DNA from: an uncultured Pelagibacteraceae bacterium
Lineage (GTDB): Bacteria; Pseudomonadota; Alphaproteobacteria; Pelagibacterales; Pelagibacteraceae
Length of the DNA stretch: 58,380 nucleotides
Direction of reading: 5' to 3'
Assembly: GCA_902604305.1 (NCBI GenBank)
Contig: CACKXS010000005.1
Coordinates: forward strand, 1-58,380
Positions 36,016 to 45,590 of this stretch are shown here, one piece after another. How positions within the stretch are numbered: position 1 is the stretch's first letter; each line of letters starts with the position of its first letter. The notes beneath the pieces were generated by a model. The model was not told the origin of the DNA, did not search any database, and saw only the letters and a program-made list of their open reading frames with translations. Position numbers and translations under genes: made by a program.

Positions 36016-37004
36016 TCTACTTTCCCAAAGGCTCTTATTCTAGAAATCCCACCGTCAGGGAAAATATTAATTCTAATATAATTTATTTTTTTATTTTTCA
36101 TTATTTTATTATTAAAATTATGTTTTTTATGCGCATAGAGTTTAATTTTATTAAGAAGATAGCCCCATCTTTTTGATTTGTTAACAATGTTTTTTTCTGA
36201 AATTTTATTTGGAATATAAGCAGCTTGTACAGAACATTTATCTGGATAATTTCCTTTAAAATGATGAGTATCTAATTGAATTTTATTAATTTTTCCTGGT
36301 GATGAGCATTTTACTATTATCCAGTCAAAATTTTTTCCTCTACTTCTTCTAGTTTCCCATCCATCACCCATATTTTTTCCAACACCTGGAGCAAGTATAT
36401 TTTCTGCTCTTCCAAAGTGTTCGTTATTGCAAGCAATTGGTACTGCTCCATTAACAACAGATGTTAAATTTTGAATTTTATTATTAATTTTATTATTGGT
36501 TTTCATAGAACCATAAACTCTTAATCTTGCTACTCCTCCATCTGGAAAAATATTTAACTTTATATGTGTAAAATAATTTTTATTCCTTATTTTAAAAAAA
36601 TGATGGCTGTTTGCTTTAGTTTTACTTTTTTTAATAATGTTTATCCATTTAGTTTTTTTATCAGGTATTTTTTTTTTACTAACACAAGCTTGCAATGAAA
36701 TTTGATTAGGATGATTTCCAGAAAAGTAAGATGTATCAACATCTACTTTTTTTATAACGCCTGGTTTTCCAAACTTTAAAATTAAAAAATCGTATCCTTT
36801 TATTCTTTTTCTTCTAGTTTCCCATCCATCCATCCATTTACCATGTTTATCAAACACTCCTTCTTTAAATACAGGAGGCCAAGGGTTAATTATTCTTTTA
36901 GCAGGTGCAAAAAATTCATCAGTTTTATAAACAATTTTAGAACCCAGTCGTGACTGTGCTAAATCAATTAATCCGTTTAAGTAAATAATATTATTTTTTT
37001 TCAT
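36012..37004 (-). CDS. alc: Allantoicase
   Basis: The enzyme hydrolyses allantoate to ureidoglycolate and urea. It is built of two jelly-roll repeats, visible as paired DGWETRR motifs (first near residue 57 in GKWMDGWETRRKR, again in MGDGWETRRSR) and two copies of the NIFPDGG.(A/S)R(L/I)R motif. I use the ATG at 37004 (330 aa), 7 nt after the puuE stop, rather than the ATG at 37046, because allantoicases start close to the LxDLAxxRLG segment. The three-gene order is the whole allantoin route. Confidence 0.9.
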   Translation of the reverse strand: MKKNNIIYLNGLIDLAQSRLGSKIVYKTDEFFAPAKRIINPWPPVFKEGVFDKHGKWMDGWETRRKRIKGYDFLILKFGKPGVIKKVDVDTSYFSGNHPNQISLQACVSKKKIPDKKTKWINIIKKSKTKANSHHFFKIRNKNYFTHIKLNIFPDGGVARLRVYGSMKTNNKINNKIQNLTSVVNGAVPIACNNEHFGRAENILAPGVGKNMGDGWETRRSRGKNFDWIIVKCSSPGKINKIQLDTHHFKGNYPDKCSVQAAYIPNKISEKNIVNKSKRWGYLLNKIKLYAHKKHNFNNKIMKNKKINYIRINIFPDGGISRIRAFGKVE

Positions 37005-37011
37005 TTTTTTG

Positions 37012-37914
37012 TTAGTTTGGATAATTTTTAATCCAGTGGTTTGCAATATCTATTCTTTTACAAATCCATACATCATTAAACTTTAGAACATAATCTAAGA
37101 ATTTTTTGAGTGACTGTATTCTTCCCGGTCTTCCAATTAATCTACAATGCAATCCAACAGACATCATTTTTGGATTAGTTTTGCCCTCTTCATATAGAGC
37201 ATCAAAACTATCTTTTAAATATGTATAAAATTGATCTCCGCTGTTAAAGCCTTGATTTGTAGCAAATCTCATATCGTTGTTATCTAAAGTATAAGGAATA
37301 ATTAATTGTTTTTTATTTTTTTTATATTCCCAATAAGGCAAATCATCACTATAGGAATCGCTGTCGTATAAAAATCCACCATCTTCAAATACTATATCCC
37401 TAGTATTTGGACTACATCTTCCTGTGTACCAACCCAAAGGTCTTTTACCAAAAATTTTTTTTATAGTTTTAATGGCTAATTTCATATCTTTTTTTTCAGT
37501 ACTTTTCCTTACATTTTGATAATCAATCCATCTCCAACCATGGCATGCAACTTCATAATTTCCATTCTTTATTGCTTCACATACTTCTTGATTTCTATCC
37601 AAAGCCATTGCAACTCCAAAAATTGTTATAGGTATTTTTTTTTCTTGAAATAATCTATGAAGTCTCCAAAAACCTCTTCTAGAACCATATTCATACATTG
37701 ACTCCATATTAATATGTCTGTCTTTAAATGCTTGGGCTCCTATAATTTCTGATAAAAAAGTTTCAGAATATTTATCGCCGTGAAGAATATTATTTTCACC
37801 ACCTTCTTCGTAATTAAGAACTATTTGTAAAGCAAGCTTAGCATTATTTGGCCAAACCACTTTTGGTTCTTTTGATCCATAACCTATCATGTCTCTTGGA
37901 TATTTTTTTGGCAT
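37012..37914 (-). CDS. puuE: Allantoinase, polysaccharide-deacetylase-fold type
   Basis: The 300-aa metal-independent allantoinase of the PuuE class starts with MPKKYPRDMIGYGS, typical of the family. It has HGDKYSE, a GVAMALDRN stretch and the conserved VACHGWRWIDYQ and GWYTGRCSPNTR segments. It opens the allantoin ring to allantoate. No uricase, 5-hydroxyisourate hydrolase or OHCU decarboxylase gene is in the window, so the source of allantoin is probably import. Gap to the M20 enzyme gene: 4 nt. Confidence 0.92.
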   Translation of the reverse strand: MPKKYPRDMIGYGSKEPKVVWPNNAKLALQIVLNYEEGGENNILHGDKYSETFLSEIIGAQAFKDRHINMESMYEYGSRRGFWRLHRLFQEKKIPITIFGVAMALDRNQEVCEAIKNGNYEVACHGWRWIDYQNVRKSTEKKDMKLAIKTIKKIFGKRPLGWYTGRCSPNTRDIVFEDGGFLYDSDSYSDDLPYWEYKKNKKQLIIPYTLDNNDMRFATNQGFNSGDQFYTYLKDSFDALYEEGKTNPKMMSVGLHCRLIGRPGRIQSLKKFLDYVLKFNDVWICKRIDIANHWIKNYPN

Positions 37915-37918
37915 TTAT

Positions 37919-39109
37919 TTAATTTTGTATTGATTTATCTTTAACACCATTCAAGAAATTTAAACATTTATTAATTTCTTCTAATTTAATAAATTCATCT
38001 ATTTTATGTGCTTGTTCTATTGATCCAGGACCACATACAGCAGTGCTTATACCTATTTCTTGGAATAGACCAGCTTCTGTTCCAAAAGAAACTACTTCTC
38101 TAGAATTATCACCTGTTATGCTAGAAACAAACTCACACGCTTCTGATTTTTCATCACGATCAAATCCAATTATTTCTCCAATTATTTCTTTTGAAATTTT
38201 TGACTCTGGATAAACTTTTTTCATATCTGGTAAAAGAATTTCATTAACATATCTATCTAGTTCTGCATTTAAATATACTGCATCATCTTTGACTACAGGT
38301 CTTGTTTCCCATTTAACATTACACTTATCAGAGATTACATTGTGTGCAATCCCTCCAAATATTCCTCCAACAGAAAGAGTAGAGTAGGGAGGATTGAATA
38401 TAGAATTTTTTGGAACTCTATCTTTTAGTTTTTCTCTTAGTTCAATAAGTTTATTTACATATCTAGCCGCATACTCTACTGCACTAACACCTTTGTGGGG
38501 TTGAGAACTATGACCAGCCAAACCTTCAAAATATGTTGTATATTCATAAGCGCCTTTATGGGCATCAATGATTTTCATATTTGTAGGCTCACCCACAATA
38601 CATATTCCTTTTTTAAACCCTCTTTTTTTCAGTTCTTTAATTAATAATGGAGCTCCTATACATGCCGTCTCTTCATCAAATGTAAATGAAAAATTAATAT
38701 CCCTATCTAAATTTGATTTTGAAAAAATTGGTGCAAAGGCTAATGCACATGCAATAAAACCTTTCATATCACAAGAACCTCTGCCATATAATTTGTCATC
38801 TTTAATTGTAGCTTTGAAGGGATCTGTAGACCAACCTTTAGACACAGGTACCACATCTGTATGACCTGATAAAATTATTGGAATTTTTCCATTGGGTTTT
38901 TTTGCCTTTAATGTTGCAAAAAGATTTACTCTTTTTTTTTCATCATCAAATGTTTTAAACGAATTTGCACCTAACTTTTTCAAAATATCATCACAATAAT
39001 TGATTAAGGAATTGTTATCTTCTCCAGAAATTGTTTTAAATGATATGAGATCTGATAAAATTTTTATTGAATTATTGTAAAGTTCATTGTTATTATTTTC
39101 TGTACTCAT
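37919..39109 (-). CDS. M20 metallopeptidase, ArgE-like deacetylase
   Basis: The zinc enzyme is of ArgE/acetylornithine-deacetylase type. The metal/active-site motif SGHTDVVPV, the DMKGFIACALAF segment, the GEPTNMKI stretch and EQAHKIDE are present. I take the Met at 39109 (396 aa); an ATG 12 nt upstream is possible. It leads the allantoin operon, so it may act on a ureido or acyl-amino compound, or be a regular N-acetylornithine deacetylase. It is divergent from csaA with a short spacer. Confidence 0.88.
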   Translation of the reverse strand: MSTENNNNELYNNSIKILSDLISFKTISGEDNNSLINYCDDILKKLGANSFKTFDDEKKRVNLFATLKAKKPNGKIPIILSGHTDVVPVSKGWSTDPFKATIKDDKLYGRGSCDMKGFIACALAFAPIFSKSNLDRDINFSFTFDEETACIGAPLLIKELKKRGFKKGICIVGEPTNMKIIDAHKGAYEYTTYFEGLAGHSSQPHKGVSAVEYAARYVNKLIELREKLKDRVPKNSIFNPPYSTLSVGGIFGGIAHNVISDKCNVKWETRPVVKDDAVYLNAELDRYVNEILLPDMKKVYPESKISKEIIGEIIGFDRDEKSEACEFVSSITGDNSREVVSFGTEAGLFQEIGISTAVCGPGSIEQAHKIDEFIKLEEINKCLNFLNGVKDKSIQN

Positions 39110-39136
39110 AAATATAATCAATTATATATTAAAAAA

Positions 39137-39478
39137 ATGAAAGAACAAATAACCTACGATATTTTTAATAAAGTAGATATAAGATTAGGCACCGTTATAT
39201 CTGTAAAGAAAAACGAAAAGGCTCGAAAACCTTCATTAGTTGTGAGAGTGGATTTTGGAAAAGAAATAGGAATTAAACAATCTTCTGCCCAAATTACACA
39301 TTATTATAATGAAGAAAATTTAAAAGGAAAACAAGTTATAGCTGTTTGTAATTTTCCTGAAAAAAATATAGCAGGAGTAGTTTCTCAAGTTTTAATTCTA
39401 GGATCAGTAGATTCAGAAGGTAAGGTTACTTTGGTTCATCCTTCGCAAAAAGCTGATAACGGTCTTCCAATAGCTTAA
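39137..39478 (+). CDS. csaA: tRNA-binding-domain protein CsaA
   Basis: The 113-aa single OB-fold protein matches CsaA in full length. Its DIRLGTVISV opening, IKQSSAQITHYY segment, CNFPEKNIAGVVSQVLILG strand pair and VHPSQKADNGLPIA end are typical. CsaA binds tRNA-like structures and is proposed to have chaperone-like activity. It opens the run csaA-lysE-acnA-yfgM-bamB on the plus strand. Confidence 0.92.
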   Translation: MKEQITYDIFNKVDIRLGTVISVKKNEKARKPSLVVRVDFGKEIGIKQSSAQITHYYNEENLKGKQVIAVCNFPEKNIAGVVSQVLILGSVDSEGKVTLVHPSQKADNGLPIA

Positions 39479-39482
39479 TTAA

Positions 39483-40070
39483 ATGCACCCAGAACTGTTA
39501 TTATTAATTGGTATTTCATTCTCAATGGGTTTCACACCTGGTCCTAATAATGCTGTAGCATCTTATTCCGCATTTAACTTTGGAGTAAGAAAAACACTTC
39601 CAATAATTTTAGGAGTAAGTTTGGGTTATACTGTTTTAGTTGTTTTATTAATATTTGTCTTAATTTCAGTTTTTCAAAAATATCCTTATTTGCAAGAAAT
39701 AATTAGAATTTTAGGATCAATATTTTTAATTTATTTAGCTTATAAAATTTCTTTTTCAAAAAGTAAATCACAATCAAAAAAAGAAAATCCTGTTAAATTT
39801 TATGAAACATTTTTTTTTCAATTTATAAATCCAAAAGGAGTAATGGCAGCAATTACTCTTATTTCAAAATTTGTATCACAAGAAAATTATGTTAGTTCTT
39901 CAATCACAGTAATTGTAGTTTGTTCAGTCACTGCTTTTTTAAGTATAACAAGTTGGGCTTTATTAGGTAAATTTTTAAGAAAATTCGCGACAAATAATGA
40001 ATTCATTAAAAGGTTTAATTATGCTATGTCAATCTTACTTGTTGGGTGTGTAGCAAGTTTTTATATATAA
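39483..40070 (+). CDS. LysE/RhtB-family exporter
   Basis: The 195-aa inner-membrane protein has about five or six helices and the start signature GFTPGPNNAVASYSAFNFG. The second repeat has FFFQFINPKGVMAAITLISKF. The family exports amino acids or homoserine-type compounds. It sits between csaA and acnA with 4-nt and 3-nt gaps. Cargo unknown. Confidence 0.9.
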   Translation: MHPELLLLIGISFSMGFTPGPNNAVASYSAFNFGVRKTLPIILGVSLGYTVLVVLLIFVLISVFQKYPYLQEIIRILGSIFLIYLAYKISFSKSKSQSKKENPVKFYETFFFQFINPKGVMAAITLISKFVSQENYVSSSITVIVVCSVTAFLSITSWALLGKFLRKFATNNEFIKRFNYAMSILLVGCVASFYI

Positions 40071-40073
40071 ATT

Positions 40074-42743
40074 ATGAAACCTGGAAATAAAAATTCATTT
40101 AAATCTCTTAAATCAATAAAAATAAATAACAAAGATTATAAATATTTTTCTTTAGTAGAGGCTGAAAAAAATGGTTTAAAAGGAATTTCAAATTTGCCAA
40201 AATCATTAAAAGTTTTATTAGAAAATTTGCTTAGATATGAAGATGATTTGTCAGTTGCTAAATATCAGATAGAAGCAGTCCAAAAATGGCTAGAAGAAAA
40301 AAAATCAAACACTGAAATAGCTTACAGACCTGCAAGAGTTTTGTTGCAAGATTATACTGGAATACCTGCGGTAGCAGATTTGGCAGCAATGCGAGAAGCT
40401 GTTAAAGAGAAAAATAAAGATCCAAATACTATCAATCCACTTTCTGCCGTTGACTTAGTTATAGACCATTCAGTACAAGTTGATCAGTCTGCAAAACCTG
40501 ATTCATTTGAAAAAAATGTTGATATAGAATTTAAAAGAAATGGTGAAAGATATTCCTTTTTAAAGTGGGGACAGCAAGCTTTTAATAATTTTAGAATTGT
40601 TCCACCAGGTACTGGTATCTGTCATCAAGTAAATTTAGAGTATTTATCAAAAGTTGTTTGGTGCGAAAAATATAAAGAAGATGAATATTTATTTCCTGAT
40701 ACTTTAGTTGGAACAGATAGCCATACCACAATGGTAAATGGATTATCCGTACTTGGTTGGGGAGTTGGTGGAATAGAGGCTGAAGCAGGAATGCTTGGCC
40801 AGCCAATTTCAATGTTAATCCCTGAAGTTATAGGTTTTGAAATAAAAAATAAAATGCCTGAAGGTACTACAGCAACAGATTTAGTTTTAACAGTTGTAAA
40901 AATTCTAAGAGACAAAGGCGTTGTAGGAAAATTTGTAGAATTTTATGGAGATGGATTAAAAAATTTAACACTTGCAGATAGAGCAACTATTGCAAACATG
41001 GCACCAGAATATGGAGCTACTTGTGGATTTTTTCCAATTGATGATGAAACTTTAAAATATCTAAGATTTTCAGGAAGAGACGAAAAAACAGTTAATATTG
41101 TAGAAAAATATGCAAAAGAACAGGGATTGTGGGCAAGTGAAAACATTGAATTTACAGAGAAGGTTTCACTAGACATGTCCTCAGTTGTTCCAACAATATC
41201 TGGACCAAAAAGACCACAAGACAAAGTTTTATTAAATGAAGCATCATCAGAATTTAAAAAAGTATTTAAAAATATTACAGAACGAAAGCAAAAACATATT
41301 TCAAAAATTAATGGAACTGATTTTGAAATTAAAGATGGCTCTATATTAATAGCTGCAATAACATCTTGCACAAATACTTCTAATCCAAATGTTTTAATCG
41401 GAGCAGGTTTGTTGGCAAAAAAAGCTGTAGAATTAGGATTAAAAACAAAACCTTGGGTAAAAACTTCATTAGCACCAGGATCTCAAGTAGTAACTGATTA
41501 TTTGGAAAAAGCAGGTCTTAATAAATACCTAGATGAATTAGGATTTAATTTAGTTGGTTATGGATGTACAACATGTATTGGAAACTCAGGTCCATTACCT
41601 GATAATATCGTAGAAGCAATTGAAAAAGAAAATATATATGCTGTATCAGTTTTATCTGGTAATAGAAATTTTGAAGGTCGTATATCTCCACACATAAAAG
41701 CAAATTATTTGGCATCACCTCCACTTGTTGTTGCTTACGCTTTAGCTGGTCATATGGAAGTAGATTTATACAAAGATCCTTTAGGAAAAGATAAAAATAA
41801 TAAAGATATTTTTTTAAAAGATATTTGGCCTTCAAATAAAGAAATAGAGAAGACTTTAAGAGAAGCATTAAATGCAAAAATGTTTGTTGAAAGATACGCC
41901 AATGTTTCTGAAGGACCGGTTCAATGGCAAAAAATAAAAACTAAAAAAAGTAGCATTTATAATTGGGATGAGGGATCAACTTATGTAAAAAGACCACCAT
42001 TTTTTGATAATATGTCCGATGAACCAGAGGGATTTAAACAGATTAAAGATGCAAGACCATTATTGATTTTAGGAGATATGGTAACTACAGACCATATTTC
42101 GCCAGCAGGATCTATTCAAAAAGAAAGTCCAACCGGTGAATATTTTATGGAACATCAAATTTTACCAAAAGATTATAATTCATATGGATCAAGAAGAGGA
42201 AATCATGAAGTTATGATGAGAGGTACATTTGCTAATATAAGAATAAAAAATGAGATAGCCCCTGGCACCGAAGGTGGTTTTACAAAGTTATTTCCAGAAG
42301 GAAAAGTAATGACAGTTTATGATGCTGTAGTAGAGTACAAAAAAAGAGGAACTGATTTAGTGGTAATAGGCGGAAAAGAATATGGAACTGGTTCATCTAG
42401 AGATTGGGCTGCAAAAGGCACAAAACTATTAGGTATTAAAACTGTTATAGCTGAAAGTTTTGAAAGAATTCATCGGTCTAATCTTATAGGAATGGGAATA
42501 TTACCTTTACAATTCATTGATGGAATGAATAGATCAAATTTAAATCTCAAAGGGTCTGAGTTGATCAGTGTATTAAATATCGAAAAAGGTCTATCTCCTT
42601 CAGATAAAGTAGAATTAGAAATAAAATACATTTCTGGTGATATAAAGAAAATTAAAACATTGTGCAGAATAGATACAAAAAATGAGTTAGAATATTATAA
42701 AAATGGTGGGATTCTACAATATGTTTTAAGAAATATGATTTAA
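40074..42743 (+). CDS. acnA: Aconitate hydratase A
   Basis: The 889-aa TCA-cycle enzyme converts citrate to isocitrate. The three cluster cysteines lie in ITSCTNTSNP and GYGCTTCIGNSGP. HSVQVD-type and GTDSHTTMVNG motifs are in the first half, and DMVTTDHISPAG, YGSRRGNHEVMMRG and YGTGSSRDWAAKG in the last third. Length and motif order fit AcnA exactly. It is the central housekeeping gene of this plus-strand run. Confidence 0.97.
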   Translation: MKPGNKNSFKSLKSIKINNKDYKYFSLVEAEKNGLKGISNLPKSLKVLLENLLRYEDDLSVAKYQIEAVQKWLEEKKSNTEIAYRPARVLLQDYTGIPAVADLAAMREAVKEKNKDPNTINPLSAVDLVIDHSVQVDQSAKPDSFEKNVDIEFKRNGERYSFLKWGQQAFNNFRIVPPGTGICHQVNLEYLSKVVWCEKYKEDEYLFPDTLVGTDSHTTMVNGLSVLGWGVGGIEAEAGMLGQPISMLIPEVIGFEIKNKMPEGTTATDLVLTVVKILRDKGVVGKFVEFYGDGLKNLTLADRATIANMAPEYGATCGFFPIDDETLKYLRFSGRDEKTVNIVEKYAKEQGLWASENIEFTEKVSLDMSSVVPTISGPKRPQDKVLLNEASSEFKKVFKNITERKQKHISKINGTDFEIKDGSILIAAITSCTNTSNPNVLIGAGLLAKKAVELGLKTKPWVKTSLAPGSQVVTDYLEKAGLNKYLDELGFNLVGYGCTTCIGNSGPLPDNIVEAIEKENIYAVSVLSGNRNFEGRISPHIKANYLASPPLVVAYALAGHMEVDLYKDPLGKDKNNKDIFLKDIWPSNKEIEKTLREALNAKMFVERYANVSEGPVQWQKIKTKKSSIYNWDEGSTYVKRPPFFDNMSDEPEGFKQIKDARPLLILGDMVTTDHISPAGSIQKESPTGEYFMEHQILPKDYNSYGSRRGNHEVMMRGTFANIRIKNEIAPGTEGGFTKLFPEGKVMTVYDAVVEYKKRGTDLVVIGGKEYGTGSSRDWAAKGTKLLGIKTVIAESFERIHRSNLIGMGILPLQFIDGMNRSNLNLKGSELISVLNIEKGLSPSDKVELEIKYISGDIKKIKTLCRIDTKNELEYYKNGGILQYVLRNMI

Positions 42744-42744
42744 T

Positions 42745-43389
42745 ATGGATGAAGATATATCAATAATAAACGCTAACACAAAAAAAGAAAAAATTAAAAA
42801 TTTTTTTATTAATAATAAAAAATTATTAATAATACTTTTTTCATTAATTATTTTATTGGTATTCACATATTTTGCTTATGATGAAATCAAATATAGAAAT
42901 AATAAAAAATTGGCAGAAAAGTATAATAATATTACAATTAATTATGATGTAAAAAACCAATTAAAAATAAAAAATGACCTTGTAGAGTTAATAAATAAAA
43001 AAAATTCAACATATTCAGTACTGGCATTATATTTTATTATTGATAAGGGTATACAGTCATCTAATGACGAAATTAATGAGTACTTTGATATCTTAATCAA
43101 CGAAGTCAATCTTGAAAAAGAAATTAAGAACTTAATTATATATAAAAAAGGATTGTTCAATTCTGATTTTGAATCTGAAAATAATTTAATAGAAATTTTA
43201 AAGCCTGTTTTAAACTCTGATAGTGTGTGGAAATCACACGCCTTATATTTAATTGCTGAGTATTTTATGGATAAAAACCAGAAACAAAAAGCTAAAGAAT
43301 TTTATAATCAGATTTTAAATTATAAAAAAAGTAACGACAATATATTAATAGAAGCAAAAAAAAGATTAAATAGAGATTTTAGTGAATAA
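42745..43389 (+). CDS. YfgM-like membrane-anchored TPR protein
   Basis: The 214-aa protein has one N-terminal membrane helix (about residues 26-46, IIILFSLIILLVFTYFAY-like) and a mainly helical periplasmic part ending with a TPR-like unit at YLIAEYFMDKNQKQKAKEFYNQIL. YfgM is a partner of the SecYEG translocon and is commonly encoded upstream of bamB, as here (8-nt overlap). The assignment rests on that topology and synteny. The der GTPase gene that often follows is absent. Confidence 0.8.
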   Translation: MDEDISIINANTKKEKIKNFFINNKKLLIILFSLIILLVFTYFAYDEIKYRNNKKLAEKYNNITINYDVKNQLKIKNDLVELINKKNSTYSVLALYFIIDKGIQSSNDEINEYFDILINEVNLEKEIKNLIIYKKGLFNSDFESENNLIEILKPVLNSDSVWKSHALYLIAEYFMDKNQKQKAKEFYNQILNYKKSNDNILIEAKKRLNRDFSE

Positions 43390-44686
43390 AATATTTCAAA
43401 TTTTTTTAATATTTTTGTTTCTTTCAAATTGCTCACTTGACACCAAAACTGGTTTTTGGACATCTTCGGAAAGACTTGAATCTGAAAGTAAAAGCACTGA
43501 AATTATATTTAAAAAAACTAAAATTTTTGAAAAAGAATTTAATACTGATATTAAAATTAATCTAAAAAATAATTATAAAAAAAATAGTTTCATAAATAAT
43601 TTATCTAATAACAATGGAATTATAGATTACAATGGTAAACTTAAAAAAATTTCAAAATTTAAATTTTCTAAAATTAAACAATTTGATTTTTACCAACCAG
43701 AACTATTAATTTCTAATAAGGGTACATTAATATTTTTTGATGACAAAGGAACCATTTTTCATTTTGACAGAAACAATAAACTTATCTGGAAAAGTAATGT
43801 GTATAAAAAAGCTGAAAAAAAACTTAAACCCATATTGTATTTTGCAGCGAATGATAAAATTTTAGTTATTTCAGATAATCTGGCAAACTTTTATGCTTTA
43901 AATATCATCGATGGAAAGTTAATCTGGTCGAATAGAAATTCTGCTCCTTTTAATTCACAGGTAAAAATTTATCAAGACAAGTTTTATGTTATAGATTTTG
44001 AAAATGTTCTAAGATGTATTTCAGTTAAAAGTGGAAAAGAGTTGTGGAATTATAAAACTGAAAAATCATTTATTAAGTCGCAGCAAAAACTTTCACTTAT
44101 TATCAATGAAAATAAATTAATTTTTATAAATACTTTAGGAGATTTAAGTTCGATTGATATAAATACGGGTACATTGCTTTGGCAAACCCCTACCCAAAGC
44201 AGTGATATATATGAAAATTATTTTTCACTAAAAAATTCAGATTTAATTTTTAACAATGAATCAATCTATTTTTCAAATAATAAAAATGAATTTTTTGCAA
44301 TTGATGCAAATAATGGTGTTATCAAATGGAAACAAACAATTAATTCTAACCTTAGACCTACATTTGTAGATGGTTTGGTTTTAACTATTTCTCTTGAAGG
44401 TTATTTTATAGTTTTAGATTCTAGAAATGGAAATATTTTGAGAATTACGAGTATATTTGACCAAATAAAAAATTATAAAAAAAAAAATATAAAACCAGAG
44501 GGATTCATAATTACAAAGAATAAAATATATTTAAGTTTAAATAATGGAAGATTAGTTGTAATTGATACATCAAATGGCAAACCAATAGATATTATAAAAA
44601 TTGATAATGAAAAGATATCTAGACCCTATGTCATAAACAATGATATGTTTATAGTTAAAGACAATGCTATTATTAAATTAAATTAA
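43382..44686 (+). CDS. bamB: Outer membrane assembly lipoprotein BamB
   Basis: A GTG start is used. The lipobox FLFLSNC places the lipidated cysteine at residue 17. The rest is a PQQ-type beta propeller with repeated motifs such as GKLIWSNR, GKELWNY, GTLLWQTP, GVIKWKQ and a terminal GRLVVIDTSNGKP. As part of the BAM complex it aids beta-barrel insertion into the outer membrane. The 434 aa fit the alphaproteobacterial length. Confidence 0.92.
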   Translation: MNKIFQIFLIFLFLSNCSLDTKTGFWTSSERLESESKSTEIIFKKTKIFEKEFNTDIKINLKNNYKKNSFINNLSNNNGIIDYNGKLKKISKFKFSKIKQFDFYQPELLISNKGTLIFFDDKGTIFHFDRNNKLIWKSNVYKKAEKKLKPILYFAANDKILVISDNLANFYALNIIDGKLIWSNRNSAPFNSQVKIYQDKFYVIDFENVLRCISVKSGKELWNYKTEKSFIKSQQKLSLIINENKLIFINTLGDLSSIDINTGTLLWQTPTQSSDIYENYFSLKNSDLIFNNESIYFSNNKNEFFAIDANNGVIKWKQTINSNLRPTFVDGLVLTISLEGYFIVLDSRNGNILRITSIFDQIKNYKKKNIKPEGFIITKNKIYLSLNNGRLVVIDTSNGKPIDIIKIDNEKISRPYVINNDMFIVKDNAIIKLN

Positions 44687-44688
44687 AA

Positions 44689-45120
44689 ATGTTTCTGAAA
44701 TTCCTTACAAAAATTGGAAGAAAAAAAACTGTGCTAGACAGAGGCCCTTCACATCCAAAATATAATGAAGCAAAACCTTGGTTAAATAGATACTATGTCT
44801 TATTTAGATATAGACCAAAATGGTTTCCATTTAATATTATAATTCATGAAATGCTTGATGATGATCATGGCGATGGTGTTCATAACCATTTATGCCCTTA
44901 TATAACTTTAATTATTAAAGGAGGATATTGGGAAACAACCAAAACAGGTAAGCATTGGAGGGCACCAGGATATATTGGATTTAGGTCTGCAAATAATTTT
45001 CATAGAGTTGATTTAAAACCAGGTACAAAACCAATGACTTTATTTATTCCAGGTCCATTTGGTTTAAGAAAAGGCCCAAGATCAGAATATGGAATTGATT
45101 TTAAAACAAAAATTAAATGA
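44689..45120 (+). CDS. Hypothetical cupin-like protein
   Basis: The 143-aa soluble protein is rich in aromatic residues. A cluster DDDHGDGVHNHLCPY (about 58-72) and a later NNFHRVDL give the two-motif His layout of a cupin, with the GGYWE strand between. No exact family comes to mind. It follows bamB by 2 nt and its end overlaps the convergent 45113-45574 gene by 8 nt. A metal-binding small-molecule role is possible. Confidence 0.72.
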   Translation: MFLKFLTKIGRKKTVLDRGPSHPKYNEAKPWLNRYYVLFRYRPKWFPFNIIIHEMLDDDHGDGVHNHLCPYITLIIKGGYWETTKTGKHWRAPGYIGFRSANNFHRVDLKPGTKPMTLFIPGPFGLRKGPRSEYGIDFKTKIK

Positions 45121-45574
45121 AAGGGTTATAAGCCCACTGCAAAATAGCTTGTCTTTGTCTTCTTCTGCATCCTAAATCAGATTTTTCACAATTTTTTTTA
45201 ATTGCTAAAACATGTCTTCTAAAATTTTTCCATCTTTTTATTTGGATTTCATCTATATATGGAATTTTTCTTCCATTACAAAATCTGCAGTACCATTGAA
45301 ACCAACCTAAAGGATCTTCTTTAAAAATCCAGCCTTTCTCAATCCAGTGTTCTCTAGACAATCCTGACCTAACTTTAAAACGATTTATATTAACATCAAA
45401 ATTCTTACTTAGTTTAGCATTTGCAAACCATGATGATGGATATTCTTTTATTTTAGATCCAAAATACGATCCTCCAAAAACTCCAAGCTCTAACATTTTT
45501 TTAGGAGTTAATTCTGGTTTAAAAATTTTATAAAAATCTAGATTTGTTATTTTTTTTTTATATATTTTTTTCAT
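45113..45574 (-). CDS. Hypothetical conserved protein
   Basis: The 153-aa soluble, basic protein has the motifs GVFGGSYFG, EHWIEKGWIF, GWFQWYCRFCNGRKIP and CRRRQRQAILQWAYNP. The spaced cysteines (in CRFCNG, NCEK and GCRR) might bind metal or form a small zinc site. I recognise the C-terminal motif from uncharacterised marine bacterial and phage proteins but know no function. It is the last gene after the DAPAL gene, 16 nt away. Confidence 0.75.
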   Translation of the reverse strand: MKKIYKKKITNLDFYKIFKPELTPKKMLELGVFGGSYFGSKIKEYPSSWFANAKLSKNFDVNINRFKVRSGLSREHWIEKGWIFKEDPLGWFQWYCRFCNGRKIPYIDEIQIKRWKNFRRHVLAIKKNCEKSDLGCRRRQRQAILQWAYNPFI

Positions 45575-45590
45575 TTATTTTTTGCAATTT

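Noticed and set aside
37005-37046. Upstream start for allantoicase
   Set aside because: It overlaps puuE and adds a leader not seen in the family; the ATG at 37004 fits better.
40943-41371. Minus-strand open frames inside acnA
   Set aside because: They are shadows of a well-supported aconitase gene in AT-rich DNA, with no ribosome site and no family features.
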